The notes under the pieces: model-generated
What the model was told of the DNA's origin: nothing
Database searches by the model: none
What the model saw: the letters and a program-made list of their open reading frames with translations, nothing else
NCBI RefSeq assembly: GCF_025751585.1
Contig: NZ_JAOWKX010000009.1
Span: 1-64,000, forward strand
From: Fluctibacter corallii
Lineage (GTDB): Bacteria; Pseudomonadota; Gammaproteobacteria; Enterobacterales; Alteromonadaceae
Reading direction: 5' to 3'
Length of the DNA: 64,000 bases
In this document: piece after piece, positions 27,052-36,163 of the stretch
Numbering within the stretch: the first letter of the stretch is position 1
Layout of the letters: each line of letters opens with the position of its first letter
Made by a program: the position numbers and the translations under genes

Positions 27052-28233
27052 ATGTTAGAGAATCGATTACCTTATTTCTTCATTGTAGCAAGTTCCCTGT
27101 TGCACGCGTATGTTCAAGCTGAAGAGGTAGAAGTACACGGATTTATTGCCCAAGGATTAATTCAAGCACCCCACAGCAATTATGTTGATGACGAAGGGGA
27201 TTTGTCGTTTGATTTGACCGAAGCTGGCGTGAATGCTTCGTATCGTTTGACGCCATCTTTGCGTGTTGCGGGGCAGGCTGTTTATTTGAACGCAGGCAAT
27301 CGATATGCAGAAGGCGCAAGAATTGATTATCTCTTTGCCGATTGGACGGCAATCAACACATTAGATACCCAGCTAAACGTACATGTTGGCCGATATAAAA
27401 ACTATCATTGGTATTACTCATCCATTCAAGATGTGCCTCATGCTCGTCCTTCAATCATTCTTGCACAATCAGCATATATTGATGCATTCAGGGATGTTGC
27501 CCTTGGAAGTGATGGTGTCGGTTTGATATGGCAAAAAGCCACGGATAATGGCGAATGGGAAGTGGACTGGAGCTATGGCACAGCAAATATAAGCCGCGAG
27601 CAAATGCAAAATCTGCTCAGTGATATCGCGCAAGGGGAACTCAATCAGGATTTCGTGCACCAGTTTTCTGTGAAGTACCGAGATGTTATGAGTAACTGGC
27701 AAGTGGGTTTTAGCTTGCTTGATTCAGATTTTACCTATGACGCCACACCTGATGAGATCCTTTATTCAGGCGATGCAGTGTCTCAGCGTATTATGGTATA
27801 TGGCGTGTACAACTGGAAAAACCTAGAAATTGTGTCTGAGCTGATGCGCGAACGCGCGATATACAATGGCATCTTGTCACCTGACTTTTTTAACCAGTCG
27901 GTGGCAGAAGGCGGTTACGTTCAGGCCAAATATCATTTTTCAGCAGATCTGTCGATTACGGCACGATTAGACTTATACGACCGCGACAAAGAAGATCGTG
28001 ATGGCACGCGATTGTCTCAAATGTCTGGTGGTACGATTCCGAGTTACTTTGGGTATATGGATCAGGCGATGCTAGGCGTAAGCTACGACTTCGCCGAGAA
28101 TTGGCGTGTACAAGCGGAAGTGCATCGAGTGAAGGGAGCGGGGCGTTTAGCGCCATTATTAGCCCCAGATCCGATTGCGAACGATCGAAAGTATTGGAAC
28201 ATCTTTGCATTGCATGTCATGCATTGGTTTTAA
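27052..28233 (+). CDS. Outer-membrane beta-barrel (porin-like), copy 1
   Basis: A 393-residue protein with a signal peptide (1-22, cleavage after Val-Gln-Ala), alternating amphipathic strands and a C-terminal Trp-Phe typical of BAM-recognised barrels. The start has GGAAGG upstream. The N-terminal half (His-Gly-Phe-Ile-Ala-Gln-Gly-Leu-Ile-Gln, Val-Pro-His-Ala-Arg-Pro-Ser-Ile-Ile-Leu-Ala-Gln-Ser) is nearly repeated in the barrel at 28928-30097, so the two are paralogues. It appears coupled to the upstream binding-protein gene. Substrate unknown. Confidence 0.75.
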   Translation: MLENRLPYFFIVASSLLHAYVQAEEVEVHGFIAQGLIQAPHSNYVDDEGDLSFDLTEAGVNASYRLTPSLRVAGQAVYLNAGNRYAEGARIDYLFADWTAINTLDTQLNVHVGRYKNYHWYYSSIQDVPHARPSIILAQSAYIDAFRDVALGSDGVGLIWQKATDNGEWEVDWSYGTANISREQMQNLLSDIAQGELNQDFVHQFSVKYRDVMSNWQVGFSLLDSDFTYDATPDEILYSGDAVSQRIMVYGVYNWKNLEIVSELMRERAIYNGILSPDFFNQSVAEGGYVQAKYHFSADLSITARLDLYDRDKEDRDGTRLSQMSGGTIPSYFGYMDQAMLGVSYDFAENWRVQAEVHRVKGAGRLAPLLAPDPIANDRKYWNIFALHVMHWF

Positions 28234-28255
28234 AGAGAGCAGTAATCGCTCTCTT
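28233..28255 (+). terminator. Stem-loop after the first binding-protein/barrel pair
   Basis: An 8-bp perfect stem (AAGAGAGC / GCTCTCTT) with a 7-base loop overlaps the end of the barrel gene's stop codon. No T-run follows, so it may be an attenuating or 3'-stabilising element that sets pair 1 apart from pair 2 and the cyclase. Confidence 0.45.
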
Positions 28256-28445
28256 AACGCCATATAGGACAAGTAAAGGGTTAAAAACCGTATAATTTTA
28301 TCATTCCCCCTCACTTTGTTAAAAATCAACTAAAGTTAAAGCAATAAGCAGACGTCACGTTTAATGCGGCCTGCTTGATAAACTCTATAACGTAATTCTG
28401 GCTTTATCTTTTTTGTTGAACACCTAAAACATTGAGAAACGTTAT

Positions 28446-28931
28446 GTGCAGTTGACTTTACACCGATGGGGTCCTGTATTGATTATACATTCTATTAAAA
28501 AAAGGGTGTTACAAGCACTATCGATTTGGCTTGTACTGTGCTGCTTTTCGTTACCGGTATTTGCGGAAGAGGTCTTGGTTTACACCCACCCAAAAGTTGA
28601 TGGAAGCAAACTGACTAAAGGTCAATTGAGAAATATCTTCACAATGCGTCAAAGCGTGTGGCCCAACGGCGAGCAAATTCGTGTATTTGTGCTTAAAAGT
28701 GACAACACACTACACCAACAGTTTTGCAAAGAAATATTGGGAATGTTCCCGTATCAACTAGAGAGAATCTGGAACAGGTTAACCTATTCTGGTGTGGGAG
28801 AGTTGCCCAATATTGTTGAAACAGAAGAAGAAATGCTAATCAAAGTGACGACATCTCCAGGCGCGATTGGGTATATCTCTAAGTCACGTTCTGAAGCACC
28901 TTCATCCGAATCTGAGGTGGCTAGGTTATGA
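28446..28931 (+). CDS. PstS-like mini periplasmic binding protein, copy 2
   Basis: 161 residues from GTG 28446; an in-frame TTG at 28479 is also possible. A long signal peptide ends at Val-Phe-Ala. The domain repeats that of copy 1: LRNIFTMRQSVWPNGEQIRV, Phe-Cys-Lys...Met-Phe-Pro-Tyr-Gln-Leu-Glu-Arg-Ile-Trp-Asn-Arg-Leu, and Ser-Pro-Gly-Ala-Ile-Gly-Tyr. The Cys is conserved in both copies. It overlaps the next barrel gene by 4 bases (ATGA), so the two should be made together. Called substrate-binding by fold only. Confidence 0.75.
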   Translation: MQLTLHRWGPVLIIHSIKKRVLQALSIWLVLCCFSLPVFAEEVLVYTHPKVDGSKLTKGQLRNIFTMRQSVWPNGEQIRVFVLKSDNTLHQQFCKEILGMFPYQLERIWNRLTYSGVGELPNIVETEEEMLIKVTTSPGAIGYISKSRSEAPSSESEVARL

Positions 28932-30097
28932 AATACCACGCTTTAGTTGTAATTTTTATACTAAGTTATTGTTGTAAAACCGCTTTTGCTGCCGATAATT
29001 GGAATATACATGGTTTTGTGGCGCAAGGAATTATTCAGGCGGAAGGGAGTAACTTTGTCAACGATGAAGGTGATACTTCGTTAGAACTGACTGAAGTTGG
29101 CTTGAACGCAACATACAGGATAAACAATAAATTGCGTATTGCAGGGCAAGCAGTTTACTTGAATGGTGGTAACCGATTTGCCAATGGCCCTCGGATTGAT
29201 CATTTGTTTTTAGATTGGCAGATGTATAACACCTTAGATTCCCATGTGAACCTGTATTTAGGGAAAATAAAAAACTATCACCGTTTGCACTCGGCCACCC
29301 GTGATGTGCCCCATACGCGACCGTCAATCATTCTGGCGCAATCGTTGTATATAGACGTATTTAGAGATGTAAATATAGGATCTGATGGCGCACTATTTAA
29401 AGGCTTAACCACGAACCGCTTTGGTGAATGGGAGTTTAACTGGAATTATGGTGTGGCTTCGATTAGCAGCGATCAGACGAAGTTATTTTTTGCTGACGGC
29501 GCATCGGGAGAACTTGATTTAGCCAGAGAGCACCAAGGCAGTATTTATTGGCGGCCTTCAGAGTCTAATTGGCAGTTTGGATCAAGTTTTGTGAATGCAA
29601 CCTTTGAGTATGAACAAGGTGAAAACGATCCGTTTGCAGACGGACAGGCGCAAACTAAAGGACATTATTTTAATGCCCGTTATTTTGGTGAGTATTATAC
29701 GATAACTGCCGAGTACATTAGGCTTCGCTCCATTGTTAATGGATTAATCGCGCCGAATGTCTATTCAGATACCACGGGCGAAGGTGCGTATTTGGAAGGG
29801 CAATTTTACTTTACACCGACATTGTCGGGACTCATCCGAGTTGATATTTATGATCGAAACGTTGAAGATCGTTCGGGCGAGCGCTTAGCTGCGCAGGGAA
29901 TACCCGCATATTTTGGTTATATGGATCAGCTCACACTGGGGTTGAGTTGGAATATCGCGCCCAAATGGCGTTTACAAGGGGAAGTACACAGAGTGAAAGG
30001 GACTGGAAGATTGGCACCCATTATTGTGCCTGATATAGCCAACAACAACCAAGAGTATTGGAACATTTGGGCATTACAGCTCATGTATTGGTTTTAA
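28928..30097 (+). CDS. Outer-membrane beta-barrel (porin-like), copy 2
   Basis: 389 residues with a signal peptide (1-21, ending Ala-Phe-Ala), amphipathic strands and C-terminal Tyr-Trp-Phe. Paralogue of the barrel at 27052-28233: the Gly-Phe-Val-Ala-Gln-Gly-Ile-Ile-Gln start, Val-Pro-His-Thr-Arg-Pro-Ser-Ile-Ile-Leu-Ala-Gln-Ser centre and Tyr-Trp-Asn-Ile-Trp-Ala-Leu end all match. The following GGDEF-EAL gene starts 3 bases after its stop, pointing to one functional unit. Whether it is an open porin or a ligand-gated receptor is unknown. Confidence 0.75.
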   Translation: MKYHALVVIFILSYCCKTAFAADNWNIHGFVAQGIIQAEGSNFVNDEGDTSLELTEVGLNATYRINNKLRIAGQAVYLNGGNRFANGPRIDHLFLDWQMYNTLDSHVNLYLGKIKNYHRLHSATRDVPHTRPSIILAQSLYIDVFRDVNIGSDGALFKGLTTNRFGEWEFNWNYGVASISSDQTKLFFADGASGELDLAREHQGSIYWRPSESNWQFGSSFVNATFEYEQGENDPFADGQAQTKGHYFNARYFGEYYTITAEYIRLRSIVNGLIAPNVYSDTTGEGAYLEGQFYFTPTLSGLIRVDIYDRNVEDRSGERLAAQGIPAYFGYMDQLTLGLSWNIAPKWRLQGEVHRVKGTGRLAPIIVPDIANNNQEYWNIWALQLMYWF

Positions 30098-30100
30098 CCT

Positions 30101-32566
30101 ATGCTGCGATTTATTAGCCTACCAAATAAAATACTTATTCTACTGCTGTTGATGTCGGTAGCGCTTACATCGGCTGTGTCGTGGTTGTGGATCAGTAAAA
30201 CCAATCAAGACTATATTCTTAAACAGAATGAAATCAGGCAGCAAAGCCAGCAACAGTATCAGCAACTTAACAATCTGTTTAGAGCGAGACTAGAATCTTG
30301 GATTGAGTTATTGGTGCAAATGCATCCTGACGGCGAGGATAAGATTGCGTTAATGAGTCAGACTTTGTCTGAAAAGCTCGAATTTTTGCGTCTTAATTGG
30401 CAAATCGAAAATGTCTGGTTAACAGATACAGACGGAAATAATGCGTTTTCTACCACAGAGTCTCCAGCCGATTATATTCTTGCACTGCAACAGCGTGCCA
30501 TAGAAGAGCAGCGCTCCATTGAAAGCGTTGTGTGCGATAGCAAGTGTAAGCAAGTGTTATCTGTGCCCATTTTGGGTGCCAACGGGGAATTAGCCACCGT
30601 GTCGCTAAGCATAAGCCTGTTGGAAACCATGGCGTTCTTAAATCAGTCTACTGGTGCGTTGGTCGCGCAAGTAATCGCGCAGGATACTGATAGTCAACAA
30701 TATATCCGAGATCTCACATTACGCGGTCAGGTGGCAAGAAAAACAGAAGATACGGTCGAAGCGTTAATTGCACAGTTTCCTATACACAGCAAAGTGAATG
30801 ATGTGGTCGAAAATGGCATTCAAGTTCGAGCGAATGAGCGTGATTATCTGGTGAATTTAATTGATATGACGCCAACTGATGACAGCAGCTTTATTTTGTT
30901 AGCACATGACATCACGCCCATGACTATGGCGCATCAGGAGTACCAGAAAACCGTTATGTACACCATGGTAGGAATTATCCTGATCATGGCGAGTGTTTTT
31001 TATCTGTTGCTGAATAACATTCGTAAGCGTTTACTGAATTTATCTGATCAGCTTCCGCTACTTGCCCAGCGTGACTACGAAACATTCAGACAAATAGATG
31101 CCTATCGCGCTCGTTGGGTTAAAGATGAATTGGATACACTTCAAGGTACAGTCATTGAGGTGGCTAATCAGCTGGAAAGACTGGATACCAAAGTACAAGA
31201 AAAAACCCATGAACTAGAAAAAATCGCCATGTACGACACGCTAACGTCGCTACCCAATCGGAATATGCTGACATTCCAGCTTGCTAAAGCGATTGAATCA
31301 TTAGGGCGTGATGATGGCTTCGTTGTGATTTTGTTCTTTGATTTAGATGATTTCAAAAAAGTTAACGATAGTTACGGCCACGGGGTGGGTGACGCGCTCT
31401 TAATTGAAGCATCAAATCGATTAAAAGACGTCGTTAGAACCACAGATATTGCCTGTCGTTTTGGTGGCGATGAATTTGTTGTGTTACTCAATCATGTAAA
31501 GAAGCTAGATGGTGCACTTATGGTGGCTGACAAGTTGTTGGAAACCATCAGGGAACCAATAAATATTGATAATCTGCGCTTTTATGTGTCTACCAGTATC
31601 GGTATTGCCGTTACAGATTCGAACGAAATGAAAACGGAAGATTTAATTCGCCATGCTGATATTGCCATGTATCAGGCAAAAACAGCGGGCGGAAACTGCT
31701 TCCGGTTGTACGATTCAGAAATGTCACAACGTGCGTTAGACAAAGTAGAGTTAGAATCTGAAGCGCGAGATGCATTATTGGACAATCAATTTTTCTATGC
31801 ACTTCAGCCGCAAATAGACATTCAAACTAACAAGCTCATCGGTTTTGAAGCATTAATTCGCTGGAATCATCCTGAACGTGGTTTTGTCTCTCCTGGGCAA
31901 TTTATTCCTGTGCTGGAAAATACGGCATTTATGCTTTCGCTTGGCTATTGGTGTATCGATCATGCCTTTGAGTTATTGCAAGAATTTCATCGTCGAGGTT
32001 ATAAAGACCTGAAAATAGCCGTTAATCTTTCAGGCGCGCAATTCCTTGATCCTGAGTTAGTACCGCTGCTTGAGTCCAGACTCAAAACCACGGGCATTCC
32101 GGCGCATCTTATTGAGTTGGAATTGACTGAACGAACGCTGGTTTCCGACATTGAAAATGCCACCCTGATCATGCAGCGATTGATTGATTTAGGGTACATT
32201 ATTTCAATTGATGATTTTGGTACTGGCTACTCATCACTAAGTTACTTGAAACGCATGCCGGCGCATATCATCAAAATCGACCGAGTCTTTATTGACGGTA
32301 TGATGAAAAGTAATGCCGATAAACAAATTGTTGCGTCAACGATATCTATGGTGCGTAACTTAGGTATGAAAGTAGTGGCTGAGGGGATTGAAGAACCTGA
32401 ACAACTTGACGTGTTACATAGCCTTCAGTGTGATTGGGGGCAAGGATATTACATCGCTAGACCCATTTCAGAATACCAATTGTTTGCTGCAATGAGTGAA
32501 CATTATAAAGACGGAAAGTGGCATATAGAGCCGCTAAACTCAATCAACCAACCTCATGCAATGTAA
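30101..32566 (+). CDS. Membrane GGDEF-EAL protein with periplasmic sensor domain
   Basis: 821 residues. A transmembrane helix (about 10-30), a roughly 250-residue periplasmic region resembling a dCACHE domain (it contains a Cys-x3-Cys pair in VVCDSKCKQV), a second transmembrane helix (about 286-304) and a HAMP-like linker come first. The GGDEF domain has an intact RFGGDEF (about 454) and an RxxD inhibitory site (Arg-Thr-Thr-Asp) five residues before it. The EAL domain has Glu-Ala-Leu (about 582), Glu-Leu-Thr-Glu, DDFGTG (about 703) and Ala-Glu-Gly-Ile-Glu, so both c-di-GMP synthesis and breakdown look possible. It is transcribed with the binding-protein and barrel genes, which probably supply its signal. 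Confidence 0.9.
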   Translation: MLRFISLPNKILILLLLMSVALTSAVSWLWISKTNQDYILKQNEIRQQSQQQYQQLNNLFRARLESWIELLVQMHPDGEDKIALMSQTLSEKLEFLRLNWQIENVWLTDTDGNNAFSTTESPADYILALQQRAIEEQRSIESVVCDSKCKQVLSVPILGANGELATVSLSISLLETMAFLNQSTGALVAQVIAQDTDSQQYIRDLTLRGQVARKTEDTVEALIAQFPIHSKVNDVVENGIQVRANERDYLVNLIDMTPTDDSSFILLAHDITPMTMAHQEYQKTVMYTMVGIILIMASVFYLLLNNIRKRLLNLSDQLPLLAQRDYETFRQIDAYRARWVKDELDTLQGTVIEVANQLERLDTKVQEKTHELEKIAMYDTLTSLPNRNMLTFQLAKAIESLGRDDGFVVILFFDLDDFKKVNDSYGHGVGDALLIEASNRLKDVVRTTDIACRFGGDEFVVLLNHVKKLDGALMVADKLLETIREPINIDNLRFYVSTSIGIAVTDSNEMKTEDLIRHADIAMYQAKTAGGNCFRLYDSEMSQRALDKVELESEARDALLDNQFFYALQPQIDIQTNKLIGFEALIRWNHPERGFVSPGQFIPVLENTAFMLSLGYWCIDHAFELLQEFHRRGYKDLKIAVNLSGAQFLDPELVPLLESRLKTTGIPAHLIELELTERTLVSDIENATLIMQRLIDLGYIISIDDFGTGYSSLSYLKRMPAHIIKIDRVFIDGMMKSNADKQIVASTISMVRNLGMKVVAEGIEEPEQLDVLHSLQCDWGQGYYIARPISEYQLFAAMSEHYKDGKWHIEPLNSINQPHAM

Positions 32567-32596
32567 AGACTGTAACTTCGATGTTACAGTCTTTAA
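32566..32596 (+). terminator. Terminator after the GGDEF-EAL gene
   Basis: A perfect 11-bp stem (AAGACTGTAAC / GTTACAGTCTT) with a TTCGAT loop begins at the stop codon of the GGDEF-EAL gene. The T-run is only CTTTAA, but stem length and position make termination likely. It ends the sensory block. Confidence 0.7.
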
Positions 32597-32694
32597 GTGC
32601 CCCAACCAGTTAAGAAAATCTTTTCTGTGCTTACCTTCTGCGTCGAAACCTTTTAAAATGCCTAACATCAAAATGATGCCCTATCGAGGAAACC

Positions 32695-33888
32695 ATGACG
32701 CAAGCGTTTATTCAGCATTTACAGCAAGAGATTGAGCAGGTAAAAAAAGACGGTTTGTATAAATCAGAACGTGTCATCACGTCACAGCAACAAGCCGACA
32801 TTGAAGTCGCGGGTGGCGAACACGTACTAAACTTCTGTGCCAATAATTACCTTGGTCTTGCCAACCATCCCGACTTAATTGATGCTGCAAAAAAGGGGTT
32901 AGACAGTCACGGTTTCGGCATGGCGTCGGTGCGTTTTATTTGTGGCACGCAAGACATTCACAAGGCGCTTGAAGCAAAAATCAGTGATTATCTGGGGACG
33001 GAAGATACTATTTTGTATCCGTCATGCTTTGATGCTAATGGTGGACTGTTCGAAACGTTGCTAACCAGCGAAGATGCAGTGATCTCTGATGCGCTCAACC
33101 ATGCCAGTATTATTGACGGCGTTAGGCTGTGTAAAGCGAAGCGCTATCGCTATGCGAACAATGATATGCAGGCATTAGAAGAACAACTTAAACAGGCCGA
33201 TGCTGATGGTGCTAGATTCAAGCTTATCGCCACAGACGGTGTATTTTCTATGGATGGCATCATTGCAGACATTAAGGCGATTTGTGATCTAGCTGACAAA
33301 TACAACGCGATGGTGATGGTAGACGATTGTCATGCTACTGGGTTCGTAGGCGATAGCGGCAGAGGAAGCCATGAATATAACGATGCCATGGGCCGTGTTG
33401 ATATTATCACCGGTACGCTGGGCAAGGCTCTAGGCGGTGCGTCTGGTGGGTATACGTCAGGGAAAAAAGAAGTGGTGGAATGGCTGCGTCAGCGTTCTCG
33501 CCCGTATTTGTTTTCTAATTCTGTTGCGCCGGCAATCGTTTCTGCCTCATTAAAAGTATTCGAGATGCTAAAAGATGGCGACGAGCTCAGAGAAAAGCTT
33601 CGCCGCAACAGCGAACATTTCCGCTCTCGCATGGCCTCCGCTGGGTTTACCCTTGCAGGTAAAGATCATGCCATTATTCCTGTGATGCTGGGTGATGCGA
33701 AGCTTGCCAGTGATATGGCAGACAAATTATTAGCTAAAGGGATTTACGTGATCGGCTTTTCATATCCTGTAGTACCTAAAGGGCAAGCGCGTATCCGCAC
33801 GCAAATGTCGGCTGCTCATAGCCTCGAACAGGTTGACCGTGCAATCGATGCCTTCATTGAGGTAGGTAAAGAGTTAGGGGTAATTTAA
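32695..33888 (+). CDS. kbl: Glycine C-acetyltransferase (2-amino-3-ketobutyrate CoA ligase)
   Basis: A 397-residue PLP enzyme of the alpha-oxoamine synthase family. It converts 2-amino-3-ketobutyrate plus CoA to glycine and acetyl-CoA in threonine degradation. Marks are [14 protein letters not shown] near residue 46, Val-Asp-Asp-Cys-His-Ala-Thr-Gly (about 207), and the PLP lysine in [14 protein letters not shown] (about 244). The start at 32695 follows GAGGAAACC. It overlaps tdh by one base, the usual arrangement for this pathway. Confidence 0.97.
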   Translation: MTQAFIQHLQQEIEQVKKDGLYKSERVITSQQQADIEVAGGEHVLNFCANNYLGLANHPDLIDAAKKGLDSHGFGMASVRFICGTQDIHKALEAKISDYLGTEDTILYPSCFDANGGLFETLLTSEDAVISDALNHASIIDGVRLCKAKRYRYANNDMQALEEQLKQADADGARFKLIATDGVFSMDGIIADIKAICDLADKYNAMVMVDDCHATGFVGDSGRGSHEYNDAMGRVDIITGTLGKALGGASGGYTSGKKEVVEWLRQRSRPYLFSNSVAPAIVSASLKVFEMLKDGDELREKLRRNSEHFRSRMASAGFTLAGKDHAIIPVMLGDAKLASDMADKLLAKGIYVIGFSYPVVPKGQARIRTQMSAAHSLEQVDRAIDAFIEVGKELGVI

Positions 33889-34913
33889 TGAAAGCCTTAT
33901 CGAAATTACATCCAGAAAAAGGTATCTGGATGACCGAGGTAGATAAACCGGAAGTCGGTCACAATGATTTGTTGATTCAGATTCGTAAAACCGCGATCTG
34001 TGGTACCGATATGCATATTTACAACTGGGATGACTGGTCGCAGGCAACCATTCCTGTTCCTATGGTAGTCGGGCATGAGTATGTGGGTACTGTGGTTGAT
34101 ATGGGACAGGAAGTCCGTGGTTTTGCTGTAGGCGATAGGGTGTCTGGTGAAGGGCATATTACCTGCGGTCATTGCCGAAATTGCCGAGCTGGACGCCGAC
34201 ACTTATGTCGAAATACATCGGGCGTAGGCGTTAACCGTGAAGGGGCGTTCGCGGAGTATCTGGTGATTCCTGCATTTAATGCATTTAAAATTCCCGATAA
34301 CATTCCTGATGAACTGGCATCTATATTTGATCCATTTGGAAACGCAGTTCATACGGCACTTTCCTTCGACTTAGTTGGCGAAGACGTGTTGATCACTGGC
34401 GCTGGCCCGATTGGAATAATGGCGGCAGCGGTCGCGCGCCATGTGGGTGCTCGACACGTCGTGATTACCGATATCAATGAATACCGTCTTGATTTGGCGA
34501 AAAAAATGGGGGCCACCCGTGCAGTTAACGTGAGTAAAGAAAACCTTCGCGATGTGATGACCGAGTTAGGTATGACAGAGGGTTTTGACGTGGGTTTGGA
34601 AATGTCAGGTGTGCCCTCGGCGCTGCACGATATGCTGGCGCGTATGAACCACGGCGGCAAGATTGCTATGCTGGGTATTCCACCCAAAGATGTGGCGATA
34701 GATTGGAATCAGGTGATTTTTAAAGGGTTGGTCATTAAAGGAATTTATGGCCGTGAAATGTTCGAAACTTGGTATAAAATGGCGAGCCTGATTCAAGGTG
34801 GGTTAGATTTGTCGCCAATTATTACCCATCAATTTGGTATCGATGACTTCCAAAAAGGGTTCGATGCAATGGCATCGGGAAGTTCGGGCAAAGTTATTTT
34901 AAATTGGGACTAA
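33888..34913 (+). CDS. tdh: L-threonine 3-dehydrogenase
   Basis: A 341-residue zinc-dependent medium-chain dehydrogenase that oxidises threonine to 2-amino-3-ketobutyrate, the substrate of Kbl. Catalytic zinc ligands are Cys38 (Cys-Gly-Thr-Asp) and Gly-His-Glu-Tyr-Val near 66. The structural zinc site is [15 protein letters not shown] (about 93-107). The NAD-binding motif [13 protein letters not shown] lies near 172. Overlaps kbl by one base; glpE starts 2 bases after the stop. Confidence 0.97.
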   Translation: MKALSKLHPEKGIWMTEVDKPEVGHNDLLIQIRKTAICGTDMHIYNWDDWSQATIPVPMVVGHEYVGTVVDMGQEVRGFAVGDRVSGEGHITCGHCRNCRAGRRHLCRNTSGVGVNREGAFAEYLVIPAFNAFKIPDNIPDELASIFDPFGNAVHTALSFDLVGEDVLITGAGPIGIMAAAVARHVGARHVVITDINEYRLDLAKKMGATRAVNVSKENLRDVMTELGMTEGFDVGLEMSGVPSALHDMLARMNHGGKIAMLGIPPKDVAIDWNQVIFKGLVIKGIYGREMFETWYKMASLIQGGLDLSPIITHQFGIDDFQKGFDAMASGSSGKVILNWD

Positions 34914-34914
34914 T

Positions 34915-35244
34915 ATGGAGCAGTTTCAGCATATTTCTCCAGAAAACGCGTTTAGTATGTTGTCTGAAGGCAACGCAGCCATTGTTGATATTCGTGATGA
35001 ACAATCATTTCAGCAAGGTCGGATAAAAGATGCGTTTCATTTAACGAATGGCTCTTTGCAGCAATTTACTGATGCTAATGAGTTCGACACGCCTGTTATT
35101 GTTTGTTGCTATCATGGGATCAGCAGCCAACAGGCGGCGCAATTTCTTATTCATCAGGGTTTTGAAGCGGTCTACAGTTTAGACGGCGGCTTTGAGCAAT
35201 GGCGCAAGCTGTACCCGTTTATCTCAGGTGAAGATAACACTTAA
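34915..35244 (+). CDS. glpE: Thiosulfate sulfurtransferase GlpE (rhodanese)
   Basis: A 109-residue single-domain rhodanese. [10 protein letters not shown] lies near residue 22, and the active-site loop [12 protein letters not shown] carries the persulfide Cys near 64. E. coli GlpE has 108 residues and the loop CYHGNSS. It transfers sulfane sulfur from thiosulfate to acceptors such as cyanide or thioredoxin. The gene lies directly between tdh and glpG with no glpR or glpD nearby. Confidence 0.92.
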   Translation: MEQFQHISPENAFSMLSEGNAAIVDIRDEQSFQQGRIKDAFHLTNGSLQQFTDANEFDTPVIVCCYHGISSQQAAQFLIHQGFEAVYSLDGGFEQWRKLYPFISGEDNT

Positions 35245-36114
35245 ATGGCAGAGCCGACCACCGTTGTTGCATTTGATCAAGAGCAGCCAGCCAGGCTGCT
35301 GGTTGATTATCTCAATAGTAAACGTATTCACGCGGTCTACGTGGCGTCTTCAGAGCCACATCGTCATGGCGTGGCGCTTTTTGATTCGGCGCAAATAGAT
35401 GAGGCTAAACCCCTTATAGAGGGATTTATCACCAACCCTTATCATCAGAAATATCAATCTGCAGCGTGGAAACATGGCACGCAATTCACCGGAAATGGTG
35501 AAACGGCATTCAATATTAATGGAATGAAAGCGCCCTTCAGAGGCGCGCCCGTCGTGACGGCAATATTTGCATTATGCTCACTCATATTTGCGCTATATTC
35601 GATAGGCTTTGCTATGCCTGTCAGGTATTACCTGTTTATTCAACCTTTTCCAATTTTGCTCGACACGCAACAGTGGTGGCGGACGATTACGCCAGCCTTA
35701 GTGCATCTTTCAGCATTACATTTTGTCTTTAATATGGGCTGGTGGGTTTACTTAGGCAGTCAGGTTGAACGCAAGCTGGGCAGTGTGTTTTTGTTTGCAT
35801 TGTTCGGTGTTAGTGCTATTTCCTCTAATATCTCGCAGTTAATGGTATCAGGTCCTTATTTTGGCGGATTGTCAGGCGTGGTATATGCGTTGATGGGGTT
35901 TGTTTGGTGGATTGGGTGGCTAAAGCCTAACTGGAACATGCAGCTGTCAAAACCCCTTGTGGGCTTTATGTTGCTATGGTTGATTTTAGGCTATGCAGAT
36001 GTGCTTTGGGTAAATATGGCAAACACCGCACATTTAATCGGATTAATTTCAGGATGTGCACTTGCTTGGTTGGTGAGTAAAATCAGCGACCTGAATGCTC
36101 CCAATAACACATAA
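35245..36114 (+). CDS. glpG: Rhomboid intramembrane serine protease GlpG
   Basis: A 289-residue inner-membrane protease. The cytosolic N-terminal domain (about 1-95) is followed by six transmembrane helices. The oxyanion region has His-Phe-Val-Phe-Asn (about 159), the catalytic Ser is in GGLSGVVYALMG (about 210) and the catalytic His in Asn-Thr-Ala-His-Leu-Ile-Gly (about 262). The start codon directly abuts the glpE stop. It cleaves membrane proteins within the bilayer. Confidence 0.94.
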   Translation: MAEPTTVVAFDQEQPARLLVDYLNSKRIHAVYVASSEPHRHGVALFDSAQIDEAKPLIEGFITNPYHQKYQSAAWKHGTQFTGNGETAFNINGMKAPFRGAPVVTAIFALCSLIFALYSIGFAMPVRYYLFIQPFPILLDTQQWWRTITPALVHLSALHFVFNMGWWVYLGSQVERKLGSVFLFALFGVSAISSNISQLMVSGPYFGGLSGVVYALMGFVWWIGWLKPNWNMQLSKPLVGFMLLWLILGYADVLWVNMANTAHLIGLISGCALAWLVSKISDLNAPNNT

Positions 36115-36132
36115 TGAGCGCTCAATATTCAC

Positions 36133-36155
36133 AAGGAGGCAATGAATACCTCCTT
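36133..36155. terminator. Convergent terminator candidate between glpG and the FliL-like gene
   Basis: A 7-bp stem (AAGGAGG / CCTCCTT) with a 9-base loop in the 49-base gap between convergent stop codons. There is no clear U-tract, so the call is tentative. Confidence 0.42.
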
Positions 36156-36163
36156 ACAGTTGA

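Noticed and set aside
26597..28931. Reading the PstS-like genes as part of a phosphate ABC importer
   Set aside because: The proteins are about 150 residues, half the size of PstS, and no permease or ATPase genes are nearby.
34349..34687. 112-codon minus-strand frame inside tdh
   Set aside because: Fully antisense to a well-conserved gene, with low-complexity Ser/Pro composition typical of shadow frames.
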